Shown here in pieces: positions 33,416 through 46,020 of a stretch of 64,000 bases of DNA. The notes under the pieces were generated by a model that was not told the DNA's origin, made no database searches, and saw only the letters and a program-made list of their open reading frames with translations. The stretch covers positions 32,905,116 to 32,969,115 of the forward strand of contig NC_084890.1 of NCBI RefSeq assembly GCF_958979055.1. Reading direction: 5' to 3'. A program made the position numbers and the translations under genes. The first letter of the stretch is position 1. The number at the start of each line of letters is the position of its first letter. The stretch is from Alnus glutinosa (Eukaryota; Streptophyta; Magnoliopsida; Fagales; Betulaceae).

Positions 33416-33593
33416 CCTTCTTCAGCCGTTGAGATAGTATATATATAACAACTCTCATCTCTCTTCCCAGTTTTAAGTGGTATATATCATTAGATCATTT
33501 GTATTCCATTATTATATATGTATTTGTTATTCCTATATAAAATTTAGATGCAACCCTCCAAGACTACCCTACATTGACGCTTATCTATTCTTA

Positions 33594-34367
33594 GAGCACT
33601 AGTAGCAGATTGATATTCTATTAGTGGTTCCCTTCTCTAAATATAGAGAAAATGTAAGAAAAATCACAAAAAATTACATGTAAGAGCATTCTGAGCAGCT
33701 TTCCAACTATTTTTCCTAAATATAATGAACAAAATTACTTTTTACTTCCCTATCAAAAAACACCTCACAGCAGCTTCCTTTCATTTTTTCCTATATCATT
33801 AAAATATTATTTTTTTTTACTTTTACTTCAATTAAAAATAGGAAAGAGAAGATAAATTTATCTTCTACTTTAAAATATGAGAAAGAAAATATATTTTGTG
33901 AATAAACAATTGAATGTGAAGTGAATAGTGCTTCCCAGTAAAACAAAAAATTTAGAGAAGCTGTTGTGAAGAGGTTTTTGTAACTTTCTTGAAATTTTTC
34001 CTAAAACTTAGATAACAGACTCCCTTTAAGGAAGTTGCTGTGAATGCTCTAACAGATTCCCTACGGGTTTCCTAATTAAGCATTGGGAATGTTAGAGTGC
34101 ATTGGGAAGCATTGTAGCATTCACAATGATTATTATAATCATAAACTCGATTCTTTCTTCTCTCACCTCTTACCTCTCCCCTATTTTCTCCTTATAATAG
34201 TAAAATGAAAGAAAAAAATAAAGTAAAAGTAAAAAAAAAAATAATACTTTAATGGTTTAGGGAAAAATTTAGGAAAGTTATTGTGGAGTGTTTTTAGATA
34301 GAGAAGCAAAAAGTAATTTTGTTTCCTAAATTTAGGGAAAATGGTTTGGTGTCTGCTGTTAGTGCTC
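33594..34367. mobile_element. MITE, PIF/Harbinger-like, containing a nested second MITE
   Basis: The ends gagcactagtagcag (33594) and ctgttagtgctc (34367) are inverted. 3-bp tta repeats flank them at 33591-33593 and 34368-34370, as expected for PIF/Harbinger-type insertion. The body is AT-rich and non-coding. Part of the right arm mirrors the arm of the nested element, so both belong to one family. Confidence 0.6.
33684..34049. mobile_element. Nested MITE, PIF/Harbinger-like
   Basis: The ends gagcattctgagcagc and gctgtgaatgctc are inverted, and taa flanks both sides (33681-33683 and 34050-34052). 366 bp, no coding potential. It sits inside the element at 33594-34367. Confidence 0.65.
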
Positions 34368-34370
34368 TTA

Positions 34371-36682
34371 TGCTAAAATAAAAACAACCTACAATACAAT
34401 TAGAAAATAAAAAATAAAAAAAATCAACGTACAATACCAATTCAAATTTGTGTTTTTACTGTGGCTTCTGAAGAGATTTAGAATAAAATGTAAACTGTGG
34501 AAGAAAAGGTCTCGAGCAAAAGGAGAGAAAATAACACATAATTTTTGGGTGATTCGACACTATATCACCTGCGTCCATTATTAGGGAAGAAAATAAAGCT
34601 ACAATATTTTTCTCTTATTTATTGATAATCAGCTTTTAGCGAAACAACTTATGTTCTTGCAAAATTTGCTGCCGCTACTTTTCTAGATGATGTTTGGCTA
34701 GAAGATATTCCTTTATGTATTCGTGAGATTGTTAACAACCCACTACTTCGTTCTGTACACATCTTTGTCAAACAAGCCGATTATTCAAATTGTAAACTGT
34801 TTATAAAGAAAATAATATAAACCTAATTATATGAGGAGTATATATTCTGCATGAATTCTAATAGCTTCTCCAAATATTTTTTATTTACATAACTCTCTCT
34901 CTTTCCTATGCAACATGAGTAGTGGTGAAAGGCGGCGGCGATTCTGGCAAACTTGATGGCCATGAGCGGCGAGCTTCAAAAAGGCATTTTCTTTGTGTGT
35001 GTGTGTGTGTGAGACAGAGAGATTATGTTGAACGTGAACAAAAGGATAAAATATTTATTAAAATAAAAAATGAATATAAAAATATTATTTTAATTGAGTA
35101 AAGAGATTTAGAAAATAAGATGTAGAGTATTTTAAAAAAACAATAGCTAAAATAAAAATAAAAATGAGTCTTTTAGCTAAAATTTACATAATCGGATGGA
35201 AATACTTTTTAAACCATCTTGGTGAAAATTTGGCTTTAATTGCCCTAATGTAGGAAATTTTCGATTGAAGAGTGAAAAAGAGAACATATTAGTGGCAAAC
35301 AAAGTGTTTAATGAAGTTAAAAAAGAGATGTAAAATAAAAGGAGAATGCAAAATAAAAATTAAGATTAAAAAAAAGAAAAAAAAAGACTCCTATATATGC
35401 AGTACATGCCATCGGTTGAAGTGTAACTCTCAAGCTTGGTTTTCCCCACCTATAGATTGGTTGAAGTCAACATGTGGATGCCGGCCGGTCGGCCACTTTT
35501 CCTGCAGTTAATGCATGGAGTGATAGCTTCTGGAATTATATGGTAAGATCGGGCAAACTACTCGAATCCAGCTTTCAAGATTGAAGCTCTCCAAGAAGCT
35601 ATACAAGGCTTATATATCAAGGCTTTAACTACATCTACTTCAATATGATACAAACATGATGCATCTTAGAAGAGAATATGCAGATCATTTTGAAATTGAA
35701 GTTTAATAGTATTGTCTCAACATGTTATATTATGGTCTTAGTTCAATTCTCTGCAAGATGATAATATCTACAACAAGTAATTAATATTAGAACCAACAAT
35801 GGTATGTGATATGGTAGATAATAGTTTGTCTTTTTTTGCAATTGGAGAGGGGATGATGCAGATCAGTGCAAACATGAATGATGGATCCCTTTCGCAGTTG
35901 AAGCAGGGATGAAGGTGTGTATTATGTGGATAGAAGCTCAAATAGTCCATGCAAGTGATCCTAGGGACAATTTATTAGATTGATAAAGCTTATATTCGAG
36001 GGGAAGATTGTTGAGTATACACATGTAAGTGTAGAAAGGTGAAGTGCGTTGAAAAAACATCGCCAATGTTGATGGTTAATATAATATATATAGTTTGACC
36101 TTATGCTCATAAGGTTGTCCGTCTTAATTAAATACTTCATAAAGTATAAATCTCCATAACGATATGGAATATCTCCACCTCTAAAATATCATTAGTCCTT
36201 AGAATGTGTTTGGCATTACGATTTTGTAGACTAAAATTGACTTTAAACCAAATCGCATAAAATGTATTATTTTGGAATGAGTATTTAAAAAAATTGCGAT
36301 TTTAAAATATAAAAAATTCTGTATTTTCATATCGCAGGCAAGAGAGTGCATTTTTAAAAACTTCGATTTTGAAGGCTAAACTGCAATTTTACCCAACGCT
36401 CAACTGGGTTTTTATAAATTGTTTTTTCAAATCATACTTTTTAAAATCACAATCACAAACGGACCTATTCTAGACGAGCTAAAACAACCAATGACATAGT
36501 AGCATTTTTGCCAACAAAAATTTAGACTCCAAAATAAAATTGCATTTAAAAAGAAGAAAACCCAGGGGCTCCCATGCTATATTGACTCTTGGCAATCATG
36601 TGCTAACCAAAAGAAAAGAGGGCCTCCAAAATTGGCTAATATTGTTTTCTAAGCTACAAAAGCAAGATTCATAACATTAATT
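34371..36682. other. Intergenic with retroelement fragments
   Basis: AT-rich. Carries a LINE RNase H fragment (34634-34745). Near 36000 a purine-rich gaggggaag is followed by tgttgagtatacacatg, which resembles a polypurine tract and LTR start but could not be confirmed. No gene seen. Confidence 0.4.
34634..34745 (+). pseudogene. RNase H-like fragment of a plant LINE
   Basis: The frame reads AFSETTYVLAKFAAATFLDD then VWLEDIPLCIREIV. This has the shape of the C-terminal end of the RNase H-like domain of plant non-LTR elements (..AH.LAK.A.....VWLED.P.CI..IV). It is short and isolated. Confidence 0.5.
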
Positions 36683-37993
36683 TCAATCACCCTGTGCTTC
36701 TAGGAAGGCATTGAAGTCCTCCCTGGCCTTGCGCAAACGAGGCGTAATGCAAGAAGCTGGCGAGGCCGGGTATGATACAGGGGATGATGTAGAAAAGCGA
36801 ACATGGCGCGGCGATTCATCACATTTTTTGGCTGTTGCTTTTGTGGAGCTGTTCTTGAGAATCCCTTTTTGATCGTTATCGAAGAAGAAAGCTGCTCTAA
36901 CTGGTGAGTGTGCGTCATTGACACTTGTTCGGATCAACTCCAAGGGCAGATCAAAGTAGAGGTTCTTGGAGTCGTCTTCATTGTCGTGTGTTATGGCCGA
37001 TGAAGCCCAAGACCCGCATTCGAATTTTTCCAAGGAAACTGTCCTGGACATCTCCTTTTCACCCACTGGTTCTTCCTTTCTGGACATCACCTTTTCACCC
37101 TCTGCTTCTTCCTTTCTTGCTCTCACAGGCTTGCCCTTACCAAAGCCTGGCAGGAACAGGCAGAGGGCACCGCATTTGAATTCCTCGTCGCCGGCATCCT
37201 TGCTCCTCGTAGTCTTGTTTTGATTGTCTTTGGTTCCTTCAGTATTGGAAAAGCTGTCGTAGTAGTACCTGTTGTCATATTCAGAAACATTTGGTGCGGT
37301 CAGCCAAAGGTCCAAATCATCTGATGACGCACGTGCTCTTCCTTCGCTGCATGATTTGCTCCTTTGCAAGTAAACCTCCGGTTTCCTGGCGGGATGGCCG
37401 TGTTCTGCGGCAGAGTGCTGGCGGGCCAGATTACTGGCTTTGGGAGGATTTGCTTTGCTTTCAATCCTTAGTTTCTTCTTCAACAGAGTTGAGCTAAAGC
37501 GAGGAGACGAATTGGCCGAGTTTGGGAGGCTGAAACTTAAGAACTTCGATTTTGTAGGTGGTATAAGAGGCGGCGGAAGCAACATGAGATTAAAGCTTGA
37601 CTTCCTCATTGATGGTCCCTTCAAGGATATAGGATCCACTGAAATCTGCTTTTCCTTTTGCAGGCTCTCCCTTTCGACATAAAGTCTAGGTTTTTCGACA
37701 GGCAAGAATTCAAACTCGAAGGGAAAGTCAGGAGGAATATCATTGTATACTTCTTCAATTGGGTTGTAGAATTCGTCCGCCGCCTCTCGGGCACCTTCTT
37801 TTGCGGCGGTAAGCTGGGCAGTCATATAAACATCGACTTCAACTCCATTGTAAACGCCATATGCTTCTGGGGAGCTGTATTTGGTAGTAGAAATGATTGC
37901 ATCTGAAGCTGGAAGCGCCATGGTGAAAGATGGAGATTGAGGAGGTGGAAGTGATGCACTGTGCGTACGCTTAAAAGGAGGAAAAAGGCTCAT
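36683..37993 (-). CDS. Conserved plant protein of unknown function (At5g12340/At1g28190-like)
   Basis: A single-exon 436-residue protein on the - strand. N-terminal part: Pro/Ser-rich with PPFKRTHSASLPPPQSPSF and an acidic stretch PPDFPFEFEFLPVE (about 90-104). Middle: a basic Ser-rich region with LQRSKSCSEGRARASSDD. C-terminal half: FKCGALCLFLPGFGKGKPVR, MSRTVSLEKFECGSWASSAI, NLYFDLPLELIR, VRFSTSSP and LRKAREDFNAFLEAQ. These blocks define an unnamed plant family, recognised from memory; no enzyme domain, signal peptide or membrane span is visible. The RSxS-type and RTxSLEKF motifs look like possible phosphorylation sites (inference). A truncated tandem paralogue lies about 4.6 kb downstream on the same strand. 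Confidence 0.82.
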   Translation of the reverse strand: MSLFPPFKRTHSASLPPPQSPSFTMALPASDAIISTTKYSSPEAYGVYNGVEVDVYMTAQLTAAKEGAREAADEFYNPIEEVYNDIPPDFPFEFEFLPVEKPRLYVERESLQKEKQISVDPISLKGPSMRKSSFNLMLLPPPLIPPTKSKFLSFSLPNSANSSPRFSSTLLKKKLRIESKANPPKASNLARQHSAAEHGHPARKPEVYLQRSKSCSEGRARASSDDLDLWLTAPNVSEYDNRYYYDSFSNTEGTKDNQNKTTRSKDAGDEEFKCGALCLFLPGFGKGKPVRARKEEAEGEKVMSRKEEPVGEKEMSRTVSLEKFECGSWASSAITHDNEDDSKNLYFDLPLELIRTSVNDAHSPVRAAFFFDNDQKGILKNSSTKATAKKCDESPRHVRFSTSSPVSYPASPASCITPRLRKAREDFNAFLEAQGD

Positions 37994-38650
37994 GGGTAAG
38001 TCAGGACGTGCACAGCATCTTCACCGGCCAACATCTTAATAGTGATTCCCACGATCTCTTGCCGCCTCCATTTAAATTGAAATATATTGCCACATTTTCT
38101 ATAGAAATAAGATGAACACTGTCTTTTCTTTTTTCTTTCCTTGTGAGAGAGCTGACTTTTTTACAATGATGATGGATGACTAGAATCCAAGCCGCCAAAA
38201 TATGACATGGAACAAACTCCCGCACGAACATGCGAGACTAATTATAAAGGTTGATGTGGTTGCATCAACAGCATATACAACTCACAAATTCAAGCATGTG
38301 TGGACAAATGGACCTCATTAAAGCTCTCTCACATTTGTCACATTTGCTGCCTGGAATTGATGGAGATCCGGATCAATTTGTCACTGGTGACTACCTTTGT
38401 CATGGAGTGGAAAAGATCCACTTTATATGTCTTGATTTGAAATGACACTATTACTATTAAGAAATCAAAATATAGTCATCTTAGAATGCTCTTTACTTTA
38501 TACCAGAAATAATACAATTTTTAATAGAAATATCTCTAGCTTTTTAAGAAAAAAGAAAAGTAAGGTAATATATAAAACAGAGAAAAAGTTGACATTTATT
38601 TTGGAACGTCCTAGAAAGAAAAGAAAGAAATTTAAATTGGCACGGAGTGA
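37994..38650. other. Promoter side of the 36.7-kb gene and spacer to Y3IP1
   Basis: AT-rich DNA; no regulatory motif could be assigned with confidence and no other gene seen. Confidence 0.4.
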
Positions 38651-38854
38651 GATACATTTACACTAGAGATAACATAGCTCTCCAACGGGGAAGAAAGGAG
38701 CAAAAAGGAAAAGGACATATCAATGCAGCAATGACATAATTAATGAAACAATCATTCAATTTCATGATTTTCATGTACAAGCTCGTGTGGAGACCACTGG
38801 CACTAGTATATCCACAGCAAGGTACACAGACTATACAAGAAGGCAAGACAATAT

Positions 38855-41800
38855 CTACTGGAGAGAATTATAAAATAAAATCAATACCACCGAGACACCA
38901 ATGATGACAGGAAAAGCCGTGACCAGGTAAAGTGCTCCATAAACCTGCAAGAGAATAAGCTCTTTCTCCGTAAATATTTCAAGGATTAGCCAACACAGAA
39001 ATGAGAAAGCCATTATCAAAACTTCTCAGTGTTTTTATTTCACAAGGCTATTTATATAGCCCTTGAGCAGCGTGCAGCGCTCATAAGAATAGATGACTGC
39101 AAAGCTATGTTTTAACATATTGCTGGTATTGCCTGTTAATCACTATTAAAATTTTGTAATGTTTTATTTTTAAAATATGTAAAACGAATTCTAAGAGATA
39201 AATCAATGCAAGTGTGAATCAAAATACTCTAGTAAACAACCATCAACTCGGCATTATCAATGCAGACACTACACTCATCCTCCAATGTTTCACCTTTCAT
39301 AGATCAACTCGGCAAAGGGAAATCGGAGGAGTTAGAGCAGGGAACAATAGGCATCCCTGCCTGGAAAATAAACAGTAGAGTGACGCGAAGCACCTCTAGC
39401 AACTCTACTACAGCCTTTCCTACTAAAAAGATAATCCAACCGAAGGAAAAACTCCTTTGTATTATCATCTTTATCATAGTGAAAAACTGCAGCAACTCTG
39501 TGGACATAACCTAGTTAGGGTGAACCATGCAAATCTAGTGTTCTCGTGAGTTTATTTTATTTAATTCTTCTGTTTTGTTTCCTAACATCAATAGCCTAGC
39601 ACTGATGAAAAAGTCACAATCAACTTTCAAGAAAAGGTTTAGGAAACAAACCAAAGCTGGAGGCACTTCTGTGTCATCCTTGTCATCAGTGTCTTCAATC
39701 TCAGCAGCTGAATCCCAATCAATATTCAGTCTTTTAGCAGCCACTTTAGGATCGACACCAGTGTCTGTGGCTTTTGCATATTGGGATTTGCGGGTCTTTG
39801 TCTTTTTTACTTCAACCTATACAATAGACACAATAGGTGAAAACAAAATCTTTCTAGGAAATTGGTAACAAATCAGTTTAATAAACATGATACATCAGTG
39901 GTGACAGGTGAGACATCTGAAGAATAACTCCATGATCAGCAATTTAATCTGTATTATGATTAGAGGCTCTCTAATAAATAGTTGCTCCCATACAAGGTCT
40001 TAGGCTTGCACTAGGGTTTTAAATTGGAACATTCCATTAGTTAAATTTCATCATGCAACTCAAAAGAATAGATTACAACCAATGCATAAAAACACAGAAT
40101 TGTAACAAAGTTTAAAACCGAAGATATATATCAAACTACTAATTGGAAATTGTAGTAGAATTAATGTTTTGGACCTTCAAGAGCATGCTTGCTGGATAAT
40201 TTCTTCTGAGTAGTTAAGCTAACATGACCAAGAAAAGAAAAACTAATAGCACGTCTTTCAGACAGTCTGGCTTTGATTATCATATCAAATGTTAGTGTAT
40301 GTGTTCTTGATATACATTTGTCTCAACAAATAACTGACTCTCCAATGAATTCTTTGATCCTTATCAAATATACTTTGATATTTAGTATTACTTGTCATCA
40401 AAATTTATTTGCTATTCCAGTGGACTAGTGGGATGCATATATCATGTTAAAATATTAGTTAAATGATGAAATTTACTACTTACTATCGGCTTAAGCGTTT
40501 GGGACAACTGATGATTTAACATGTCACATTGCCTTCAAGGTCTGAATACTTGTCAAAGATATAAAAAGCTTCAAAGTAAGCTACTCTTACAACTACTAGA
40601 GTTGCCTCTAAAAACAATATCAACATTCAGTTCCACTTATATGTTGGGGCCTGGAAGTTAGTGAAAATGAGGTAAAATCTTCTCAAGAAAAAACACACTG
40701 CTTGTATGCAAGGAGCTCTCTTGAAATAAGCATCTCTAATGTCAAGAATGCCATATGCTCAAGTTACAATAGTACCTCTAAATTAGGCCATTGAATCATT
40801 TCCTCAGCCAGCATTTGAAGAGCAACGCGATTTTTTGGTACTTTTCCTTCATTTACCTAGTAAACAATTGCACCATGAATCATCTCAGTAAATGAAATCA
40901 GTATTCAACCCTGCCATTACTTCATGTGTGAAGAAAAATCATTTTCATCTCCTCCTATGGTAGTGAGAAGGCGAAAATGTCAATGCAGTGGTTTCCAACA
41001 CCATTTAAAAAACACAACTATATGTTGGAGAGATCGATAAATACAAAGGAATATAAAGAAAAATATTAAAATTTCAATGAATAATGCCAACGAGATATAC
41101 TACATGTCTTGAAATATATAAGACTGTAAACAAGTGACCACATGACATACTTTTTATCCACAAAATAAAATATTATTAGATTAATCCCCGTGTCCAATTG
41201 AGAAGATTTATGTAGTCAAGTAAAGCATTTTTTTCTTTGCTCCAGCTGCATAAAAAATGATGCTGATAAAGGATGTGATAAATCTTCAACAGTTCCACCT
41301 CTAAGCCTAACCTCCTTTCTTTCCTCTTCTCTTCATTATGTTGTGCATGAAGGAGAAGTTATGGGACATACTGTTAAAAGAAATTTATCAAAGCAACAAT
41401 ATTTTGAACAAGGGGCTTTACTAACAAAAAAACCTTTTCATTTTCTATATGTACAAATATTTCAGACCTTAACAAGCCTAAGCTTTCTGAATTAACTAAA
41501 CAGTCATATGCTATGGATTCTGTTGCTGGATTTGAGGCTTAAATGGAACTGAAATAGTTGAACTAACTGGAATGCAACCAGAGGATGGTTCAACTGGTTT
41601 TCAACAAACTATTCACAAGTACCAGATCTTCGAGGGCTTGCGAATTCTTAATTTATTGAATCTCAAATTTGAATAAATAAAGCTATCAAGCAGTAAGGAC
41701 TACAGAACCATAAATGACCATCAAGCATAAGATTCTAGATTCATACTGAAGAATTTCTAATGAAATGAAGGAGCAATACAACTATGATGATAAGCTTTTA

Positions 41801-43121
41801 CCTGAATTTGAAACTAATATCACACGCATTCCTCAAATAATGCTTCCCTACCAAACTTCCACAACTTAATTTAAAAATTATCAAACACCACCATGGAACT
41901 TTATAATTGTGGTCTAGGCAGTCGCTGCACTCTCTAGGGATGACGTAATTTCTTGATGTAACATTCGTGATTAACTTAGCAAAAGAAAAAAAAAAAAAAA
42001 ATTTACTGGAAGAAGCATCCAGACATTTTGTTTGTGATATGCCCGTTCTATAGGCATACATAACAATGCAAGACATTTATCATACACTTTTCAAGCCTTT
42101 CTCCTTCATTATGTCTCAGGACACCAAGCATCTTACTTGAGCATCATAAATAGGAACTCTTTTGCCTCTATTTAGAAGTAAGTTATCAACACACTGGTCA
42201 TATTGCTAAAATCCTTCCTATAAACTTCCTTGTATCCCATTGTGATGATAAGAGGGAGAAGGAGGGACTTACTTCTTCCAAAACAGTAGCTAAATCATCC
42301 CTTGTTGGGGTATCAGGATCCTCGATTCCAAGTAATCTCCTGCGCTCAGCTTCTCTGGGGTCCTCAATCATTACGGTCAACTTAACCTACACATTACACA
42401 GCACAAAAGATGAACTGGGTCAGCTCAGGACATGGTACAGACATAGACAACGAACATGGGAAATTAACTAATGCGACAAGTATGAAAAAAAAAAAAAAAA
42501 AAAAAATCCCCAAATTTAGAAAAGTCTGAGTGAATGTGTAGAGACTACCAATTTTAAATTCGAGGGGAATTTATCGAAAGGGGGCAACGGAATTGAAAGG
42601 ATAAAGTAATAAAAGAACGAGTGGAAGTGAAGCGAAGCTGAGCATAATTGAATGAAATCAAATACAAAAATAAGTAAAGAAGAATGACCTCACTGAAAAT
42701 CATGTCTCTATTTTTCTGGAGAAGCTCCAACACCTGCAGGAGGCATATATTTTAAACAAGCAGTAGAAAAAAAAAAACACAGTGAGCGAGAGAGAAAAAG
42801 AAAAGTAAAAAAATGAAAACAGACCCTTTGGATTTGGCGAACGTATTCGAGGTCTTGAGGGCCCGGTGGTTCCTCATACTCATCTTGTTGCTGCTCGTCC
42901 TCTTGGGTTGATGTGGCATCTTCTTTACTGACGAGTACAACAACTCCACTTCTCTTGAGGCCACGGTCGCGGCGATAATGTAGTGGAGGTTTACGGTGGT
43001 GGAGCTGGAAGAAGAAGGGTAATGTTGGAACACAAGAAGAAGAAGAAGAAGATGAGGATGATGAAGAAGAAGAATAGGGTGATGCAGCAGCAAGTGGGAG
43101 TCGGAGCAGTGGCAAAGCCAT
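38855..43121 (-). CDS. Y3IP1: YCF3-interacting protein 1, chloroplastic
   Basis: A thylakoid-associated assembly factor that works with Ycf3 in building photosystem I; also described as CEST, linked to stress tolerance. Six exons on the - strand: 42825-43121, 42689-42733, 42273-42386, 40776-40856, 39652-39816 and 38855-38944. All are in phase 0 with GT-AG introns, giving 263 residues, slightly shorter than the Arabidopsis protein. Residues 1 to about 65 are a Ser-rich, Arg-containing chloroplast transit peptide, with a run of 13 Ser. Then come VRQIQRVLELLQKNRDMIF, VMIEDPREAERRRLLGIEDP, EGKVPKNRVALQMLAEEM, YAKATDTGVDPKVAAKRLNI and DWDSAAEIED. A C-terminal membrane segment LYLVTAFPVIIGVSVVLILF ends in YNSLQ. 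These match the family in order. Confidence 0.93.
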
Positions 43122-43220
43122 CGCTTCCGCTAAATTTTATGCGAGTGAACAAGAGGCCAGCTTATGAGTTTGAAGTCCTTTTCTTTTTTCTTCAAAAAAA
43201 CACCCGTATCCCGGATGGGC

Positions 43221-43316
43221 TTATTGGGGCCCATTTGGTTGAGTGTTTCTTCTTGGCCCATCATGGACTGGGCTCATAAGCTTATTTTGGCCCATTTAGT
43301 TTCTTCTTGGCCCATC
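43221..43316 (-). promoter_or_regulatory. Site II (GGCCCA) cluster upstream of Y3IP1
   Basis: Four GGCCCA motifs lie at about 43228, 43255, 43289 and 43309, some 100-190 bp upstream of the Y3IP1 ATG. GGCCCA/TGGGCC are site II elements bound by TCP factors and are common in promoters of plant organelle-protein and growth genes. The motifs are seen directly; the function is inferred. Confidence 0.55.
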
Positions 43317-45259
43317 CCAACTCCACTCATGAGCTGAATCAACTTCTCTAATGTTGTTTGCTTCAAATGCTCAAGTCCTTTGTTCCACTTCCACCCATCA
43401 AACCCTACATACTACATAGCAAGCTTGTCATGCCCATTTCACCTTTACCTGGTCCAATCTGCATCCTGCTTGACGTGGACCGAGGGGAGCTTTGAATCTT
43501 TTATTACTTCACCTACTAACACTTTGTTTACAGGAAAGCTTCAAAACACCATAAAAAGTTTATGATTGTTATAAGCACAGTAACCTGTAACCTCACACCG
43601 CCCGCCACGGAGGAGGTTCGCTAGAGGGTTCACCACTCGAATTCAATGAAGTTACTCCGAATCAAGGAAGCATAGACGAAATTTAAACAGGGTCCGATTA
43701 GTATTGAAAAATAAAGTATTACAAAAAAAACAAAATAGTTTGTGAATGATGATATGATTCTCATTTGAATGAATAAAGTGTTTCTATTTATGCATAGGAA
43801 TTTCCAAGTTTCCATTAGTGTGATTTGGATTGAACCAAAAAAGTGCCTTCATTCTATATTTTATTGGATCCAATAGTTAACTCACACAGCAGGAATTAAT
43901 AATGTAATTGTTGTATAAAGCATCATCCAAAGTCTCTATCGACAAGGCAAGTGACACCTACTCATCTTGTCTTCAAAGAAAAATTAATAAGGATAGGACG
44001 GGGACGATGGGTTTTAAACTTTTAGTGGTAATTCTTTGTCGGTTGCCACGGTTGACTGTTTCACCATGATCAAGTGCTTGCTTCAAGTGTAGCGTCAACT
44101 ATAGTACTACTCTTGCCAGTTTCTTCCTTCTCATAAGCACAAGACTATCATTTCAGTTGCTAATAGATATTATTAAGTTAATATTTTAATGTATATATAA
44201 CATATTATATATGCAAATATATTTATACCAATAAATATACATGAGTTTTAAAACAAGTTTAATTAACGAGCCAAGTTGAGTTTAATTCGAATTCAGCTCG
44301 CTTAATATTCAAGCAATATTAATTATTATTTGAATTTGACCTGTATATTAAATTGCGATCTGAATTCGAGTTGTTCTTTAACATTTTGATTCATTTACAA
44401 TCCTAAATATAATTTTTAAACGTTTCTCAAATATTATGGCTCATTTGGCAACGCTATTTATGACATCTTTTGAAATACTCCCCAAAACACCGTTACCAAA
44501 CGAACTCAAAGTATTTGATATCGGGTCAAAAATTCTGTGAAGGAATGTAATTGGAATTGCGACTGCCCTCGCTAACAACAAACAACCTAGAGGCTAAAAG
44601 TTTGGAGAGCTGATACATGGATGACGATTTTTCATCTCCATCACCCTCTTTTTGATTTTTAAATAAAAAGAAATAAAAAGAGGGCAATGGGGGTCGATTT
44701 TTCATCCCCCACAAATCATTTTCCAGAAGTTTGACTGCAGTTCTTCTGAAACAAAAGCTTGAATATAATAATTCTAAAAAATAGTATATTTATTTAATAA
44801 TTAGTATATGTTTAAATAATTTTTGCCTCGGAGGAACAAGCTAGAGGATTCCTTACATTCATTGTACATCTTTATCTTTATTGGAAGGGAAATTTCATCA
44901 TAACTCTCTTGCCTTTTGTGCGATTTCAATTTATTTTCTTGAGTTTTCGAAATTGTATTTCAATTTTAATATGTTTAAAATATTAAATTTTTATTATATT
45001 AAATAATATATATATAAAAAGATGGAGAGTCACTCCCTCCACTCCTGCAAGGGGGGCGGCCGCGGACCTCTCCTTTATTTGGATTAGCCATACAGCCACT
45101 CCTTGGTTGGGTTAGCTACTCTTTCATTGGGGGTGGCCAAATGAGATCTCACTTCTTTTTGGGTTGGCTATGTCAGCTACCTTTTTCGTCGAGAAGGGTC
45201 GAACGAGCCACACTTACTACTATGGAAGAGCCATTATCCACCCTATCTGTTTATTATTA

Positions 45260-45290
<31 letters not shown>

Positions 45291-45539
45291 TTTTAAATAT
45301 GTGCCACATATCAAAACTGCATACGTAGTAGCACTAATATATATGGGTTAATTGATTTAAGCAGTTTTGGGCGAAATGAAGGAAGGAAAAATGAGAAAAA
45401 CTGAACAAATATATATATTTTTTGAACGAAAATGCCAAGGAGTTAAAATGTGATTTTAAAAACAAAATGATTAAAATGAAATCTAGGGCTATAATTTTTT
45501 TATAAGACCCTTGAACCTGAGATGAACTCAATACAAAAT

Positions 45540-46020
45540 TAGCAGATTATGATTTAATATAAGAAGGTTCAGGTCAATTCGATCAGGTCAATCTGAATTA
45601 ATTCATTTAATAAACTGATCAATCACAAGTTAACCCGAATTAACACGTTTAATAAACTCATGGGTGACCCCGTTTGACCTATATAATTATAATTTTTTTT
45701 TTCTTTTACAACGGTAATAAAGAAAAACTTAATGGATTAACAGGTTAAACGAGTCGTGTTTAGGTAAATTCAACACGACATGTGTATTAAATGGGTTATG
45801 CGGGTCGGGTAGAGACAGCCCAACTCGTTATGTTTATTGATTAAACGGGTAGTCTCATGTCACCCGTCTATTTAAATAGATCGTGTCAGGATTCTGATCC
45901 ATTAAACTAAACGGATCATGTCATAATTAATTGATATATCATTAACGGGTTGACACAAATCTAACACGTACCCGAACTATGTACAAGATAAAATCAAGTA
46001 AAACCCGATTAAATTATGAT
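45540..46020. repeat. Dispersed repeat with ttaaacgggt motifs
   Basis: It contains multiple aacccgaattaacacg / ttaaacgggt / gggttgacac motifs, typical of a non-coding plant repeat family also seen at 21600-21775. Ends not fixed. Confidence 0.45.

Larger units (their letters stand above)
32048..33590. other. Intergenic, with tandem and simple repeats
   Basis: Contains the 142-bp tandem repeat (32509-32790), a poly-A run (32834-32853), the T/G-patterned tract (33078-33178) and a TA tract (33336-33412). No gene seen. Confidence 0.5.

Noticed and set aside
35990-36060. Possible LTR start after a polypurine tract (gaggggaag then tgttgagtatacac)
   Set aside because: No second LTR, primer-binding site or pol sequence found nearby, so not listed as an element.
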